64,000 nt of DNA from an uncultured bacterium (lineage in GTDB: Bacteria; Bacillota; Clostridia; Lachnospirales; Lachnospiraceae): the NCBI GenBank assembly GCA_947073545.1, contig CAMTMP010000010.1:1-64000 (forward strand), given 5' to 3'. The translations under genes and the position numbers were made by a program. The notes under the pieces were generated by a model, which was not told where the DNA came from, did no database searches, and saw nothing but the letters and a program-made list of their open reading frames with translations. Positions 33,620-42,745 of this stretch are shown piece after piece. The number at the start of each line of letters is the position of its first letter. Within the stretch, counting starts at the first letter, position 1.

Positions 33620-34420
33620 ATGAGACTGTGCAGTATTGCCAGCGGCAGCAGCGGAAACTGCGTCTATGTGGGCAGCGATACCACCCATCTTTTGATGGAT
33701 GTGGGTGTCAGCGGCAAACGGACGGAGGCAGGGCTTGAGGCGCTTGGACTGACTATGAGGGACATCGACGCGATCTGTATCACCCACGAGCACGCCGATC
33801 ATATAAGCGGGCTGGGGGTGCTTGCCAGAAAGTACGGGGTACCGGTTTACGCCACAAAGGGGACGCTGGAGGCGATCAAAAATACCTCATCCCTTGGACG
33901 GATCGACGAATCGCTTTTTCGGGTGGTTATGCCCGATGAAAGATGTACCATTAAGGATATTTCGCTTTATCCCGTGCGAACTTCCCATGACGCGGCGGAT
34001 CCGGTGGCATATCGGATTGATCATGACGGACGGCGGATCGGGCTGATTACAGATCTCGGCTGCTATAACGATTACACGGTGGAATGCCTGCGGAATCTGG
34101 ATCTTCTTTATTTGGAGGCGAACCATGACGTGCACATGCTGCAGGTGGGCCCCTATCCCTATTACCTGAAACAGCGGATTCTGGGGGAGCGAGGGCATTT
34201 GTCTAACGAGTCTGCGGGAAAACTCTTAAGCCGTCTTCTGCATGACAATATGCAGGCCATTGTGCTGGGGCATCTGAGCAAGGAGAACAATCTGCCGGAG
34301 CTGGCTTACGAGTCGGTGCGGGTGGAGGTCACCATGTCGGACACGGAATACAACGGCAATGATTTCCCTTTGTATGTGGCGAAGCGGGATGTGGTGTCGG
34401 AAGTTATTGAAGTTCGGTAG
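33620..34420 (+). CDS. walJ: MBL-fold hydrolase, WalJ/YycJ family
   Basis: 266 residues with the metallo-beta-lactamase signature THEHADHISG, SLASGSSGNC-like start (SIASGSSGNCVYVG), SHDAADPVAYRI and the late GHLSKENN. WalJ/YycJ proteins are exonuclease-like MBL enzymes linked to the WalRK system and repair. Here it is not next to walRK. Single gene 49 bases after the FtsA-like gene. Confidence 0.85.
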   Translation: MRLCSIASGSSGNCVYVGSDTTHLLMDVGVSGKRTEAGLEALGLTMRDIDAICITHEHADHISGLGVLARKYGVPVYATKGTLEAIKNTSSLGRIDESLFRVVMPDERCTIKDISLYPVRTSHDAADPVAYRIDHDGRRIGLITDLGCYNDYTVECLRNLDLLYLEANHDVHMLQVGPYPYYLKQRILGERGHLSNESAGKLLSRLLHDNMQAIVLGHLSKENNLPELAYESVRVEVTMSDTEYNGNDFPLYVAKRDVVSEVIEVR

Positions 34421-34457
34421 GGGATTATATAAATGGGAAACTGTAAAGGAAAACTTT

Positions 34458-34646
34458 ATGAAAGCAGGCAATAGGGATGATGGCTGGTTAACTGGAAGAC
34501 TATATTTCAACAGAGAAGATAAAAGAGTGATGATCAGGAGACCACAAAGTGGGTTTGGTTATACAATGAATTTAGGAAATAAGTGGACATGGATATTGCA
34601 TATTATCTTTGTATTTCTTATAGTTATATTAGTCTGCGTTCTTTAA
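34458..34646 (+). CDS. Small DUF5808-like membrane protein
   Basis: 62 residues from the ATG at 34458 (AAAGGA upstream). RLYFNREDKRVMIRRPQSGFGYTMNLGNKWTW is a DUF5808-type sequence, followed by one membrane helix (ILHIIFVFLIVILVCVL). Function unknown. The domain normally sits at the end of larger DUF1648 membrane proteins; here it stands alone. Confidence 0.65.
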   Translation: MKAGNRDDGWLTGRLYFNREDKRVMIRRPQSGFGYTMNLGNKWTWILHIIFVFLIVILVCVL

Positions 34647-34767
34647 GACCACTTCTGGTTTTAATGTAAAATATTCCACCATTTTAAAAAATAGATATCT
34701 GTAAACCCGTTTTCGCAGATGGCAGGATAAAACCATCAAAACACTACACGAAACGGGAGGATACGAA

Positions 34768-35400
34768 ATGCAAAAAAAAATGATTGCATCATTACTTACA
34801 ATGGCTATGACGGTATCAGTACTTACGGGCTGCGGCGGCGGGAACAACAGCAGCGAGCCTGCCTCGGCAGACACATCGGGTGCGGAGCAGGAAGAGGCGG
34901 ACAGCAGTGCGGCGGACGATAGCGTGGCAGCAGATACAGGGGCGGCGGAAGAAAGCACCGGCGGAGACGTTACCATCAAGCTGTTTTCCAATCTGCCTGA
35001 CCGCAAGAACGGGCAGGGGCTGGTTGAGCAGATGATTATCGACGAATATATGGCGGCAAATCCTAATGTTACCATCGAGGTGGAAGCGCTTGATGAGGAG
35101 GCATACAAAACGAAATTCAAGGCGTATGCCATGGATGGTATGCTGGCGGATGTGGCGCAGCGGGTCGGCATATCGCCCGGGTATCTTTCCACCCTGTTCC
35201 AGAGACAGATGGCGAAGGGATTTGTGGATTATCTGAATGAGATCCGCATCGAACACGCCTGTACTTATCTGCTGCAAAATTATCTGAAAGCGTATGAGAT
35301 CGCTTACAAGGTGGGATTTAAGGATGAGAAGTATTTTTCCAGAGTGTTCAAGAAGATAAAAGGGAAGTCGCCTTCGGAGTACAGAAAACAAAACAAATAG
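34768..35400 (+). CDS. Chimera: solute-binding lipoprotein N-terminus fused to AraC HTH
   Basis: Residues 1-125 are the start of an ABC solute-binding lipoprotein: signal and lipobox (VSVLTGC), an Asp/Ala/Ser linker, TIKLFSNLPDRKNG and ANPNVTIEVEALDEEAYKTKFKAY. From about 128 the sequence becomes a C-terminal AraC/XylS DNA-binding domain as in YesN-type response regulators (LADVAQRVGISPGYLSTLFQ, YEIAYKVGFKDEKYFSRVFKKI, GKSPSEYRKQ). The join is in frame. A membrane-exported DNA-binding domain cannot work as either parent, so this is most likely a deletion relic, although the frame stays open. A clear terminator follows. Confidence 0.75.
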   Translation: MQKKMIASLLTMAMTVSVLTGCGGGNNSSEPASADTSGAEQEEADSSAADDSVAADTGAAEESTGGDVTIKLFSNLPDRKNGQGLVEQMIIDEYMAANPNVTIEVEALDEEAYKTKFKAYAMDGMLADVAQRVGISPGYLSTLFQRQMAKGFVDYLNEIRIEHACTYLLQNYLKAYEIAYKVGFKDEKYFSRVFKKIKGKSPSEYRKQNK

Positions 35401-35413
35401 ACAGGGATAGGCA

Positions 35414-35449
35414 AGTGCCTCCGATTCGCAATGGATCGGAGGCGCTTTT
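35414..35449 (+). terminator. Rho-independent terminator
   Basis: GTGCCTCCGAT pairs with ATCGGAGGCGC across a 9-base loop, followed by TTTT. Confidence 0.8.
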
Positions 35450-35554
35450 GCCAGAAAATCCATGGAAAGACAAATCTATGATTGACATGCGGCAAAGAAA
35501 TCGCTACGATCTATTAGAGGGGAAAACAAGACTTTGACACAGACGGAGGATAAC

Positions 35555-36184
35555 ATGGAAAATGTATTTGTGATGGAGCATCCGTTAATTCAGCATAAGA
35601 TTTCGCAGATCAGGGACATTGGCACCGGCACAAACGAATTCAGGAAGTGTATTGAGGAGATCGCCATGCTGATGGGCTATGAAGCGCTCAGGGATCTCCC
35701 GTTAGAGGATGTGGAGGTGGAGACGCCGATTGAGACATGTATGTCGCCGAGGATAGCGGGAAAGAAGCTGGCGGTAGTGCCGATCCTGCGCGCGGGACTT
35801 GGCATGGTGAACGGCATACTGGCTCTTGTGCCAAGCGCCAAGGTGGGACATATCGGACTTTACAGGGACCCGGAGACACACGAGCCCCATGAGTATTACT
35901 GTAAGCTCCCGGAGCCTATTGACCAGAGAACCATCATTGTGCTTGATCCCATGCTCGCTACGGGCGGTTCCGGGTCTCAGGCGGTGCGTTTCATCAAGGA
36001 GCATGGCGGCAGAAATATTAAGTTTATGTGTATTATCGCGGCGCCGGAGGGTGTGGAGAGGATGCGGAAGGATCATCCGGACGTGCAGATTTATGTCGGG
36101 CATATCGACCGATGCCTGAATGAGAACGCCTATATCTGTCCCGGCGTAGGGGATGCCGGAGACCGGATCTTCGGCACAAAGTAA
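35555..36184 (+). CDS. upp: Uracil phosphoribosyltransferase
   Basis: Salvages uracil with PRPP to UMP. The 209-residue protein has [15 protein letters not shown], the PRPP loop [16 protein letters not shown] and the C-terminal uracil-binding [16 protein letters not shown]. The ATG at 35555 follows GGAGG by 5 bases and is preferred over the upstream TTG at 35534. Confidence 0.95.
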   Translation: MENVFVMEHPLIQHKISQIRDIGTGTNEFRKCIEEIAMLMGYEALRDLPLEDVEVETPIETCMSPRIAGKKLAVVPILRAGLGMVNGILALVPSAKVGHIGLYRDPETHEPHEYYCKLPEPIDQRTIIVLDPMLATGGSGSQAVRFIKEHGGRNIKFMCIIAAPEGVERMRKDHPDVQIYVGHIDRCLNENAYICPGVGDAGDRIFGTK

Positions 36185-36230
36185 TGGCCGAAAAACAGGC
36201 GGAAAATTGATGGGGAAGGAAAATAAAAAT

Positions 36231-36503
36231 ATGAAAAAGACAATTATTACAGTAGTCGGCAAGGACACAGTGGGTATTATTGCCAGAGTATGCACTTATC
36301 TGGCGGACAACCGGATCAATATTCTGGATATCTCCCAGACCATCGTGCAGGGTTTTTTTAACATGATGATGATCGTGGACACGAACCTGACAGGGAAGGA
36401 CTTTGGAGTGATTGTGGATGAGCTGAACGCGCTTGGCGAGGAGATCGGCGTTGTCATCAAGTGCCAGAAGGAAGAAATCTTCGATCAGATGCATCGGATC
36501 TAG
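36231..36503 (+). CDS. ACT-domain regulatory protein, UPF0237 family
   Basis: 90 residues: a single ACT domain, KKTIITVVGKDTVGIIARVCTYLAD and then ILDISQTIVQGFFNMMMIVD, matching UPF0237 (glycine-cleavage repressor-like ACT). The ATG at 36231 gives the usual length; an in-frame ATG at 36210 is possible. It pairs with the UPF0210 gene downstream, as in many Firmicutes. Probably binds an amino acid. Confidence 0.9.
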   Translation: MKKTIITVVGKDTVGIIARVCTYLADNRINILDISQTIVQGFFNMMMIVDTNLTGKDFGVIVDELNALGEEIGVVIKCQKEEIFDQMHRI

Positions 36504-36505
36504 AA

Positions 36506-36615
36506 GGTGTAAAAGAAAAGCAAGCGACGCGAAGCGGCATTTGCTTTTCTTGCACCGATAACGAGCAAACGTCCGATGAAATCGGACAGGAAGTGCGTAA
36601 GCACGAGTTTGCGAG
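36506..36615. repeat. Multi-hairpin intergenic element
   Basis: Hairpin 1 pairs GGTGTAAAAGAAAAGCAA with TTGCTTTTCTTGCACC (36506-36556). A second unit is a branched structure closed by GCAAAC/GTTTGC (36565-36570, 36607-36612) holding GTCCGAT-gaa-ATCGGAC and GTGC-gtaa-GCAC. There is no coding content. It resembles dispersed structured repeats of Lachnospiraceae genomes. Confidence 0.55.
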
Positions 36616-36633
36616 TCTAAAGGAGAGAAAAGC

Positions 36634-37998
36634 ATGATAAATTTATTTGAGGTGGCTGAAACCAATGAAATGATCGCCAAGGAAAATCTGGATGTGCGCA
36701 CGATCACATTGGGAATCAGCCTTTTAGACTGTATTGACGGTGAATTGAAAAAGGTAAACCGGCAGGTTTATGAAAAGATCACCGAAACCGCGAGAGATCT
36801 GGTTAAGACGGGGGAGGCCATAGAGAAGGAGTTTGGCATTCCCATTGTCAATAAAAGAATTTCCGTCACGCCGATGGCGATTGTGGGCGCCGCTGCCTGC
36901 AAATGCAGCGAGGATTTTGTAACCTTAGCAAAAACAATGGATCGGGCGGCGGCAGACGTGGGGGTCAATCTGATCGGCGGCTATTCGGCTCTTGTGTCCA
37001 AGGGTATGACGAAGGCGGACGAGATGCTGATCCGCTCGATTCCACATGCGCTTCACGCCACAGAGCGGGTCTGCAGTTCCGTGAATCTGGGGTCTAGCAA
37101 GACGGGCATCAATATGGATGCCGTGCGTCTGATGGGGGATATCATCAAGGAGACGGCTCTCATCAGCAAAGAGCAGGACAGCGCCGACTGCATGAAACTT
37201 GTGGTATTCTGCAATGCGCCGGACGACAATCCTTTTATGGCGGGTGCGTTCCATGGCGTGACGGAGGCCGATGCGGTGATCAATGTGGGCGTCAGCGGCC
37301 CCGGCGTTGTCAAGACGGCCCTGCAGAGAGTGCGGGGAGAGAACTTTGAAGTGCTCTGCGAGACGATCAAGAAGACGGCTTTCAAGGTGACAAGAGTGGG
37401 GCAGCTTGTGGCGCAGGAGGCGTCCAGGATGTTAAACATTCCCTTCGGCATTGTGGATTTGTCCCTTGCGCCCACGCCGGCGGTCGGTGACAGCGTGGCG
37501 GATATTCTGTGCGAGATCGGTTTGGAATATGCGGGTGCGCCGGGAACGACGGCGGCGCTTGCGCTTCTGAACGATCAGGTGAAAAAGGGCGGTGTGATGG
37601 CGTCCTCCTATGTGGGAGGCTTAAGCGGCGCGTTTATCCCAGTCAGCGAGGATCAGGGCATGATCGACGCGGTCACGGCGGGGGCGCTCACCATAGAAAA
37701 ACTGGAGGCCATGACCTGTGTCTGCTCCGTGGGGCTTGATATGCTGGCGATTCCCGGCGACACGCCGAATACCACGATTGCGGGCATTATTGCGGATGAG
37801 ATGGCCATTGGCATGGTGAACCAGAAGACCACGGCAGTACGCATTATCCCTGCGATCGGCAAAGGCGTCGGGGAGAAGGTGGAGTTTGGCGGACTGTTCG
37901 GCTATGCGCCGGTGATGCCGGTGAACGGCTTTTCCTGCGAAGCGTTTGTGAATCGGGGAGGGCGGATTCCGGCGCCGATCCACAGCTTCAAAAACTAA
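36634..37998 (+). CDS. UPF0210 (DUF711/PFL-like) protein
   Basis: 454 residues matching UPF0210 throughout: [28 protein letters not shown], the [14 protein letters not shown] region, GVSGPGVVK and [20 protein letters not shown]. The family has a structural likeness to pyruvate-formate-lyase folds but no known glycyl radical site here. Conserved partner of the upstream ACT protein. Biochemical role unknown. Confidence 0.92.
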   Translation: MINLFEVAETNEMIAKENLDVRTITLGISLLDCIDGELKKVNRQVYEKITETARDLVKTGEAIEKEFGIPIVNKRISVTPMAIVGAAACKCSEDFVTLAKTMDRAAADVGVNLIGGYSALVSKGMTKADEMLIRSIPHALHATERVCSSVNLGSSKTGINMDAVRLMGDIIKETALISKEQDSADCMKLVVFCNAPDDNPFMAGAFHGVTEADAVINVGVSGPGVVKTALQRVRGENFEVLCETIKKTAFKVTRVGQLVAQEASRMLNIPFGIVDLSLAPTPAVGDSVADILCEIGLEYAGAPGTTAALALLNDQVKKGGVMASSYVGGLSGAFIPVSEDQGMIDAVTAGALTIEKLEAMTCVCSVGLDMLAIPGDTPNTTIAGIIADEMAIGMVNQKTTAVRIIPAIGKGVGEKVEFGGLFGYAPVMPVNGFSCEAFVNRGGRIPAPIHSFKN

Positions 37999-38096
37999 CC
38001 GCAAATGAGCAAAAAGAGCTGTGAAACGGCGGAGAGCGTCGCAGCCGCGATTTTGCGAACGGGCGTGGCTGAACAGGGCAACAGAAATTACTGTGG

Positions 38097-38126
38097 TTGA
38101 CATTCCGTCATATCACAGACTATAAT
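38097..38126 (+). promoter_or_regulatory. Strong sigma-A promoter of the ECF transporter
   Basis: Consensus TTGACA (38097-38102), an 18-base spacer and consensus TATAAT (38121-38126) lie 50 bases upstream of the S-component start. I see no riboswitch-sized leader, so the substrate is not revealed by regulation. Confidence 0.8.
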
Positions 38127-38175
38127 AGAAATGGTTTTAACACCAAAAATACATACATATGAGGGAGGATTTATT

Positions 38176-38718
38176 ATGAAAAAGTTATCTGTAAAGAGTG
38201 TCGTTGCGATCGGCATTGGCGCGGCGCTGTTCTTCGTTCTCGGTAAGGTTGCGATTCCGTCGCCCGTGCCGAACACCAACATCAGCTTGCAGTATGCGGT
38301 GGAGGCGGTATTTGCGACGCTCTTTGGACCTATTGCAGGCATTGTTATCGGTTTTATCGGCCACACGCTGATCGATGCGACAAGCTACGGCCCTTGGTGG
38401 AGCTGGATCATTGCATCTGCATTCGTGGGTCTGGTGATCGGTCTTTTGACCATGAAAATGAACGTGGAGGAAGGGATTGACAGCAAGAAGCTGATCCGCT
38501 TTAATGTGGCCCAGATCATCGCGCATGTTCTGGCGTGGGGGCTTGTGGCGCCCGTTCTGGACATCCTGATCTACGCGGAGCCGGTTGAGAAGCTGTTTGC
38601 ACAGGGACTTATGGCTGCGGTGTCCAATATCATTACCACCGGTGTTGTAGGAACCCTGCTTCTGCTCGGTTACGCGAAGACCGTGGTGAAGAAGGGGTCT
38701 TTGGAGAAAGAGGACTAA
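38176..38718 (+). CDS. ECF transporter S component, UPF0397-like
   Basis: 180 residues with about five to six membrane segments: SVVAIGIGAALFFVLGKVAI, ISLQYAVEAVFATLFGPIAGIVIGFIGHTLID and WWSWIIASAFVGLVIGLL. This is the substrate-capturing subunit of an energy-coupling-factor transporter. The VNTNISLQ-like segment with LFGPIAG fits UPF0397 / COG4720-type vitamin transporters. The substrate is not determined; hydroxymethylpyrimidine-type vitamins are a family possibility. Dedicated A and T subunits follow. Confidence 0.82.
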   Translation: MKKLSVKSVVAIGIGAALFFVLGKVAIPSPVPNTNISLQYAVEAVFATLFGPIAGIVIGFIGHTLIDATSYGPWWSWIIASAFVGLVIGLLTMKMNVEEGIDSKKLIRFNVAQIIAHVLAWGLVAPVLDILIYAEPVEKLFAQGLMAAVSNIITTGVVGTLLLLGYAKTVVKKGSLEKED

Positions 38719-38882
38719 AAGGAAAAACGAGACAGATTCGGGGGAGCCTCTCCCGAATCTGTTTGCGCGTATAAGCAGAGAAGGAAGTCCTGCGGGGCAG
38801 GCATCATGCAGGCAGGATTGCGTGCGGCGTAGGACTTACGGCGAGCAACGCGAGTGAGAAAAATACAACAAGGAGAAACGAC

Positions 38883-40604
38883 ATGGCGGAGCCCATCATT
38901 TCTTTTAAGGATTACGGATTTCAATATCTGGCGCAGGCCAGCCCTACCCTTTATCATATCAATCTGGACATCTATCCGGGGGAGAAGGTGCTGATTGCGG
39001 GCGCATCCGGCAGCGGTAAGAGCACCATAGGGAGCTGCATCAACGGTCTGATTCCCTATGCCTACCCTGGGGAGAGCACGGGATCGCTCCTGGTAGACGG
39101 GAAAGATCCGGCAAAAGAGAGCATTTTTAACTTAAGCCAGATTGTGGGTACGGTTTTACAGGACACGGACGGACAGTTTATCGGGCTGACGGTGGGAGAG
39201 GATATTGCCTTTGCCTTGGAAAATGATTGTGTGCCGCAGAACAACATGAAGGAGACGGTGCGAGAGGTGGCGAAGCTGGTGGACATCGATCACCATCTGG
39301 AGTACGCGCCCCATGAGCTTTCCGGCGGACAGAAGCAGCGGGTCAGTCTGGCGGGCGTCATGGTAGAAAAAGTGCAGGCGCTTCTCTTTGACGAGCCGTT
39401 GGCCAATCTGGACCCGGCGGCTGGGCGGGCCACGATCGAACTGATCGACCGTATACAGGAGCGCACCGGGGCGGCTGCGATCATTATAGAACATCGCCTG
39501 GAGGATGTGCTATGGCGCAGGGTGGATCGGATCGTGTTGATGGACGAGGGCAGAATCGTGGCAGATATGCCCACCAAAGATTTCCTGACAGGGAAGATGC
39601 TGCTTGAGCACGGCATCAGGGAGCCGCTCTATCTGACGGCGCTTCGCTATGCGGGCGTTTCAGTCACGGAGGAGATGGAACCGCAGTATGTGGGCAGCCT
39701 GCAGCTTTCCGAGTCACAGAAGGAAACCGTGCGAGGGTGGTATCGTGCAAGCGGCGGATATGGGGAGGAAAAGAAAGAAACCAAGGTGCTTCTTGACGTG
39801 GAACATCTTACTTTCGGTTATACGCCGGAGAGAACGAATCTCAGGGATGTGAGTTTCTCCGTGAGAGAGGGAGAGATGGTAAGTATCGTGGGCAAAAACG
39901 GCGCGGGAAAAAGTACGCTTGCCAAGCTGATTTGTGGCTTTGAGAAACCGACGTCAGGCAGGATCTGTCTTTCCGGCAGGGACATATCGGGAGACACCAT
40001 CAAGGAGCGGGCGCAGAGGATTGGCTATGTGATGCAGAATCCCAACCAGATGATCTCCAAGCCTTTGATCTGGGATGAGGTGGAGATGGCGCTGTTAGCC
40101 AGCGGCATGAGCGCGGAGGAGAGAAAAGAGCGGGTGGAGGAAACGTTAAAAATTTGCGGGCTCTATCCGTTTCGCAAATGGCCGGTGTCGGCGCTGTCTT
40201 TCGGACAGAAGAAGCGGGTGACGATAGCGGGCATTCTCGTACAGCGGCCGCAGATGATCATATTGGATGAGCCGACGGCGGGACAGGATTATCATCACTA
40301 TACGGAAATTATGGAGTTTCTAAAGTCGCTTAACGCGCAGGGGTATACCATCGTGATGATTACCCATGATATGCACCTGATGCTGGAGTATACGCCGAGA
40401 GCCATTGTATTTTGCGAGGGAGAGCTCCTTGCGGACACCACGGCGGCCCATGTGCTCAACGATCCGGAGCTGGTGGAGAGGGCGAACTTGAAGGAGACAA
40501 GTCTTTACACGCTCAGTATGGCGTGCGGCGTAGAGAACCCGCAGGAATTTACGAAACGTTTTATCGCCTATGAGGAGGCGCGCAGAAAAACGGAGGAGGG
40601 GTGA
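38883..40604 (+). CDS. ECF transporter duplicated ATPase
   Basis: 573 residues: two ABC ATPase domains in one chain. Domain 1 has Walker A GASGSGKST, signature LSGGQKQRV and Walker B ALLFDEPLANLD. Domain 2 has Walker A GKNGAGKST, a variant signature LSFGQKKRV and Walker B MIILDEPTAGQD. It energises vitamin uptake with the T subunit. The stop codon overlaps the region of the EcfT start. Confidence 0.92.
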   Translation: MAEPIISFKDYGFQYLAQASPTLYHINLDIYPGEKVLIAGASGSGKSTIGSCINGLIPYAYPGESTGSLLVDGKDPAKESIFNLSQIVGTVLQDTDGQFIGLTVGEDIAFALENDCVPQNNMKETVREVAKLVDIDHHLEYAPHELSGGQKQRVSLAGVMVEKVQALLFDEPLANLDPAAGRATIELIDRIQERTGAAAIIIEHRLEDVLWRRVDRIVLMDEGRIVADMPTKDFLTGKMLLEHGIREPLYLTALRYAGVSVTEEMEPQYVGSLQLSESQKETVRGWYRASGGYGEEKKETKVLLDVEHLTFGYTPERTNLRDVSFSVREGEMVSIVGKNGAGKSTLAKLICGFEKPTSGRICLSGRDISGDTIKERAQRIGYVMQNPNQMISKPLIWDEVEMALLASGMSAEERKERVEETLKICGLYPFRKWPVSALSFGQKKRVTIAGILVQRPQMIILDEPTAGQDYHHYTEIMEFLKSLNAQGYTIVMITHDMHLMLEYTPRAIVFCEGELLADTTAAHVLNDPELVERANLKETSLYTLSMACGVENPQEFTKRFIAYEEARRKTEEG

Positions 40605-40605
40605 G

Positions 40606-41439
40606 ATGGCGAGAGTAGCGATATTAAACTATATCAAACGGCCGAGCCCGGTTCATGAGCTGACAGGTACCACGAAACTGATCTTTTTCATGGCTTGGAG
40701 CGTGGCCTCCATGGTAACCTTTGACACCCGGATTCTCGTCTGTATGCTTGTGATTGGTGCGGTGATTTTTCGGATCAGCCGGATTCGGATCAGAGATATC
40801 AGTGTGGTGCTCGGACTGGCGGCGGTCTTTCTTCTGCTCAATAATATTTTCATTTATCTGTTTACGCCGGAGTACGGGGTGGACCTCTATGAGAGCAGGA
40901 CGGTGCTCCTTTCCGGGGTGGGCAGATATACGGTCACGGCACAGCAATTGTTTTATCACCTGAATGTGACGCTCAAAGTGATCTGTGTGGTGCCGGTGGC
41001 CCTGCTTTTTATCGCCTGTACTGATCCAAGTGAGTTTGCGGCTTCGCTTGCAAGGATCGGGGTGAGTTACCGGGCGGGCTACGCGGTGAGTCTGGCGCTC
41101 CGCTACATACCGGACGTGCAGCGGGAGTATACGAATATCAGTCAGGCGCAGCAGGCGAGAGGCATAGAGCTGTCGGGAAAGGATAAGTTTTTCACGAGAC
41201 TGAAAAATTCGGTGGCGATTCTTCTGCCCCTTGTGATGTCCAGCTTAAACCGCATCGAGACGGTGAGCAACGCCATGGAGCTTAGAGGCTTCGGCAAGGA
41301 GAAGAAGCGGACATGGTATACATACCGCAGCCTGAAACGAAATGACTGGCTGGCGATCGGTTTTGCGGTGGCGATTCTGGTCGTCGACTTGACGGTGACT
41401 TTTTGGGACGGGAGCCGGTATTATAATCCGTTTCTGTAA
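40606..41439 (+). CDS. ecfT: ECF transporter transmembrane coupling protein
   Basis: 277 residues, about five membrane helices, with the two coupling-helix motifs QAQQARGIELSG and ELRGFGKEKKRT, which are the ARG and xRG signatures of EcfT. The ATG at 40606 starts 1 base after the ATPase stop with GGAGGGG upstream, so translation is coupled. It completes a dedicated S-A-T transporter. Confidence 0.9.
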   Translation: MARVAILNYIKRPSPVHELTGTTKLIFFMAWSVASMVTFDTRILVCMLVIGAVIFRISRIRIRDISVVLGLAAVFLLLNNIFIYLFTPEYGVDLYESRTVLLSGVGRYTVTAQQLFYHLNVTLKVICVVPVALLFIACTDPSEFAASLARIGVSYRAGYAVSLALRYIPDVQREYTNISQAQQARGIELSGKDKFFTRLKNSVAILLPLVMSSLNRIETVSNAMELRGFGKEKKRTWYTYRSLKRNDWLAIGFAVAILVVDLTVTFWDGSRYYNPFL

Positions 41440-41473
41440 CAGTGGGCGAGTCTGTTTTAGGATGGTGGCTAAA

Positions 41474-42382
41474 ATGAAACTTCTTGTAATCGGCGGCAGT
41501 TATTTTTACGGCAGAGTGTTTGTGATGGAGGCGGCGAAGGCGCATGAGATCACCGTGTGGAACCGGGGCACCTACTCCATGGAGGCGTTCGGAGTCAGGC
41601 AGATTCGGGCGGACAGGCACGAGCGTTCCGTGGCCTGCGGCGAGGATTACGATGCGGTGATTGACTTCTGTGCCTATGCGCCGGAAGACGTGCGGGACAC
41701 TGTAGAAAATATTACGGGCAAGATCGGGCAGTATGTGCTCATCAGCACGGTGGATGTGTATGAGCGGGACCCTGCCGTCATCAAGCGGGAGGACACGCCG
41801 TTTGAGGAGAGAGATATGCCTGGGGAGGCTGGTGCCTATATTGCGGGAAAAGTGGCTTTAGAAAGGGAACTTCCAAAAATTTGCGGCGCGAGGGAAATCC
41901 CTTATACCGTGTTTCGCCCTGCGATTTTATACGGGCCTTACAACTATGCGCCGAGGGAGTCTGCCTATATCGGCATGCTTCTGCAAAACCATGCGCTGCC
42001 AAGGCTTACGGACGCACAGGGGCAGTTTCAGTGCGTCTATGTGAAGGATGCGGTGCAGGCGGTTCTTGCGTGCCTTGGAAACGAGAGAACTTACGGTCAG
42101 GCGTATAATTTGTGTCAGGACGAGATCATTACCTATGGTATGTTTTTTGAAACCTTAAAAAGGGTGGCGGAGCCGGCGGATCTGGAAGGGCTTGCTGAGG
42201 TGCCGCTCACAGTGGAGCAGGCGGCGGCGCAGGGCGTGCCGGTGCCCTTTCCGGCTACGGCAGCGGAAACCCATTTGTGTGATAATACGAAGGGAAAGGC
42301 AGAGCTGGGGCTGTCCTACCTCGACTTTGAGGAGGGGATGCGCAGGACATATAAGGCATTTCGGAGTGTGTATGTGCAGTGA
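41474..42382 (+). CDS. NAD-dependent epimerase/dehydratase-family protein
   Basis: About 302 residues with an extended SDR Rossmann fold. The nucleotide loop reads GGSYFYGR instead of GGTGFxG. VLISTVDVYERD, the later YIAGKVALER (YxxxK) and RPAILYGPYNY follow the family pattern. It is closest in layout to CSP41-like or atypical SDRs with no firm substrate. The ATG at 41474 is preferred (GGTGG upstream) over that at 41462. Confidence 0.8.
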   Translation: MKLLVIGGSYFYGRVFVMEAAKAHEITVWNRGTYSMEAFGVRQIRADRHERSVACGEDYDAVIDFCAYAPEDVRDTVENITGKIGQYVLISTVDVYERDPAVIKREDTPFEERDMPGEAGAYIAGKVALERELPKICGAREIPYTVFRPAILYGPYNYAPRESAYIGMLLQNHALPRLTDAQGQFQCVYVKDAVQAVLACLGNERTYGQAYNLCQDEIITYGMFFETLKRVAEPADLEGLAEVPLTVEQAAAQGVPVPFPATAAETHLCDNTKGKAELGLSYLDFEEGMRRTYKAFRSVYVQ

Positions 42383-42448
42383 AAAGGAATAAACGACAGG
42401 CGGTGGAGGAAGAACAGGGATTTTCAGTGCAGGAACGGAGCGGAACAA

Positions 42449-42673
42449 ATGACTTTAGACCAGATCGCAGTGGGAACGGAAGTGAAAATCATAAAGGTGG
42501 GCGGGGAAGGGCAGCTTCGTCTCAGGCTTCTCGACATGGGGCTGATTCCGCAGACGTTAGTCAGGGTGCAGAAGGTGGCGCCTATGGGGGATCCGGTTGA
42601 GATTCATCTGCGGGGCTATGAGCTGACCATCCGCAAGGAGGATGCGGCGAGGATCGAAGTGGCGCAGGTATAG
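42449..42673 (+). CDS. feoA: Ferrous iron transport protein A
   Basis: 74 residues, SH3-like FeoA: LRLRLLDMGLIPQTLVRVQKVAPMGDPVEIHLRGYELTIRKEDA. It supports FeoB-mediated Fe(II) uptake. It precedes feoB in the usual order with about 70 bases between. Confidence 0.93.
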   Translation: MTLDQIAVGTEVKIIKVGGEGQLRLRLLDMGLIPQTLVRVQKVAPMGDPVEIHLRGYELTIRKEDAARIEVAQV

Positions 42674-42745
42674 AAAAACGATTGTAGTCGGATTGTCAGG
42701 CAGAGCCGTGACGGACAAAGACAGAACGGAAGAAGGATGAATGGC

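Noticed and set aside
34768..35400. A novel membrane-bound one-component regulator (sensor lipoprotein plus AraC HTH)
   Set aside because: The lipobox sends the protein outside the cell with the HTH away from DNA, and the binding domain is cut to about 125 residues, so a deletion fusion is simpler.
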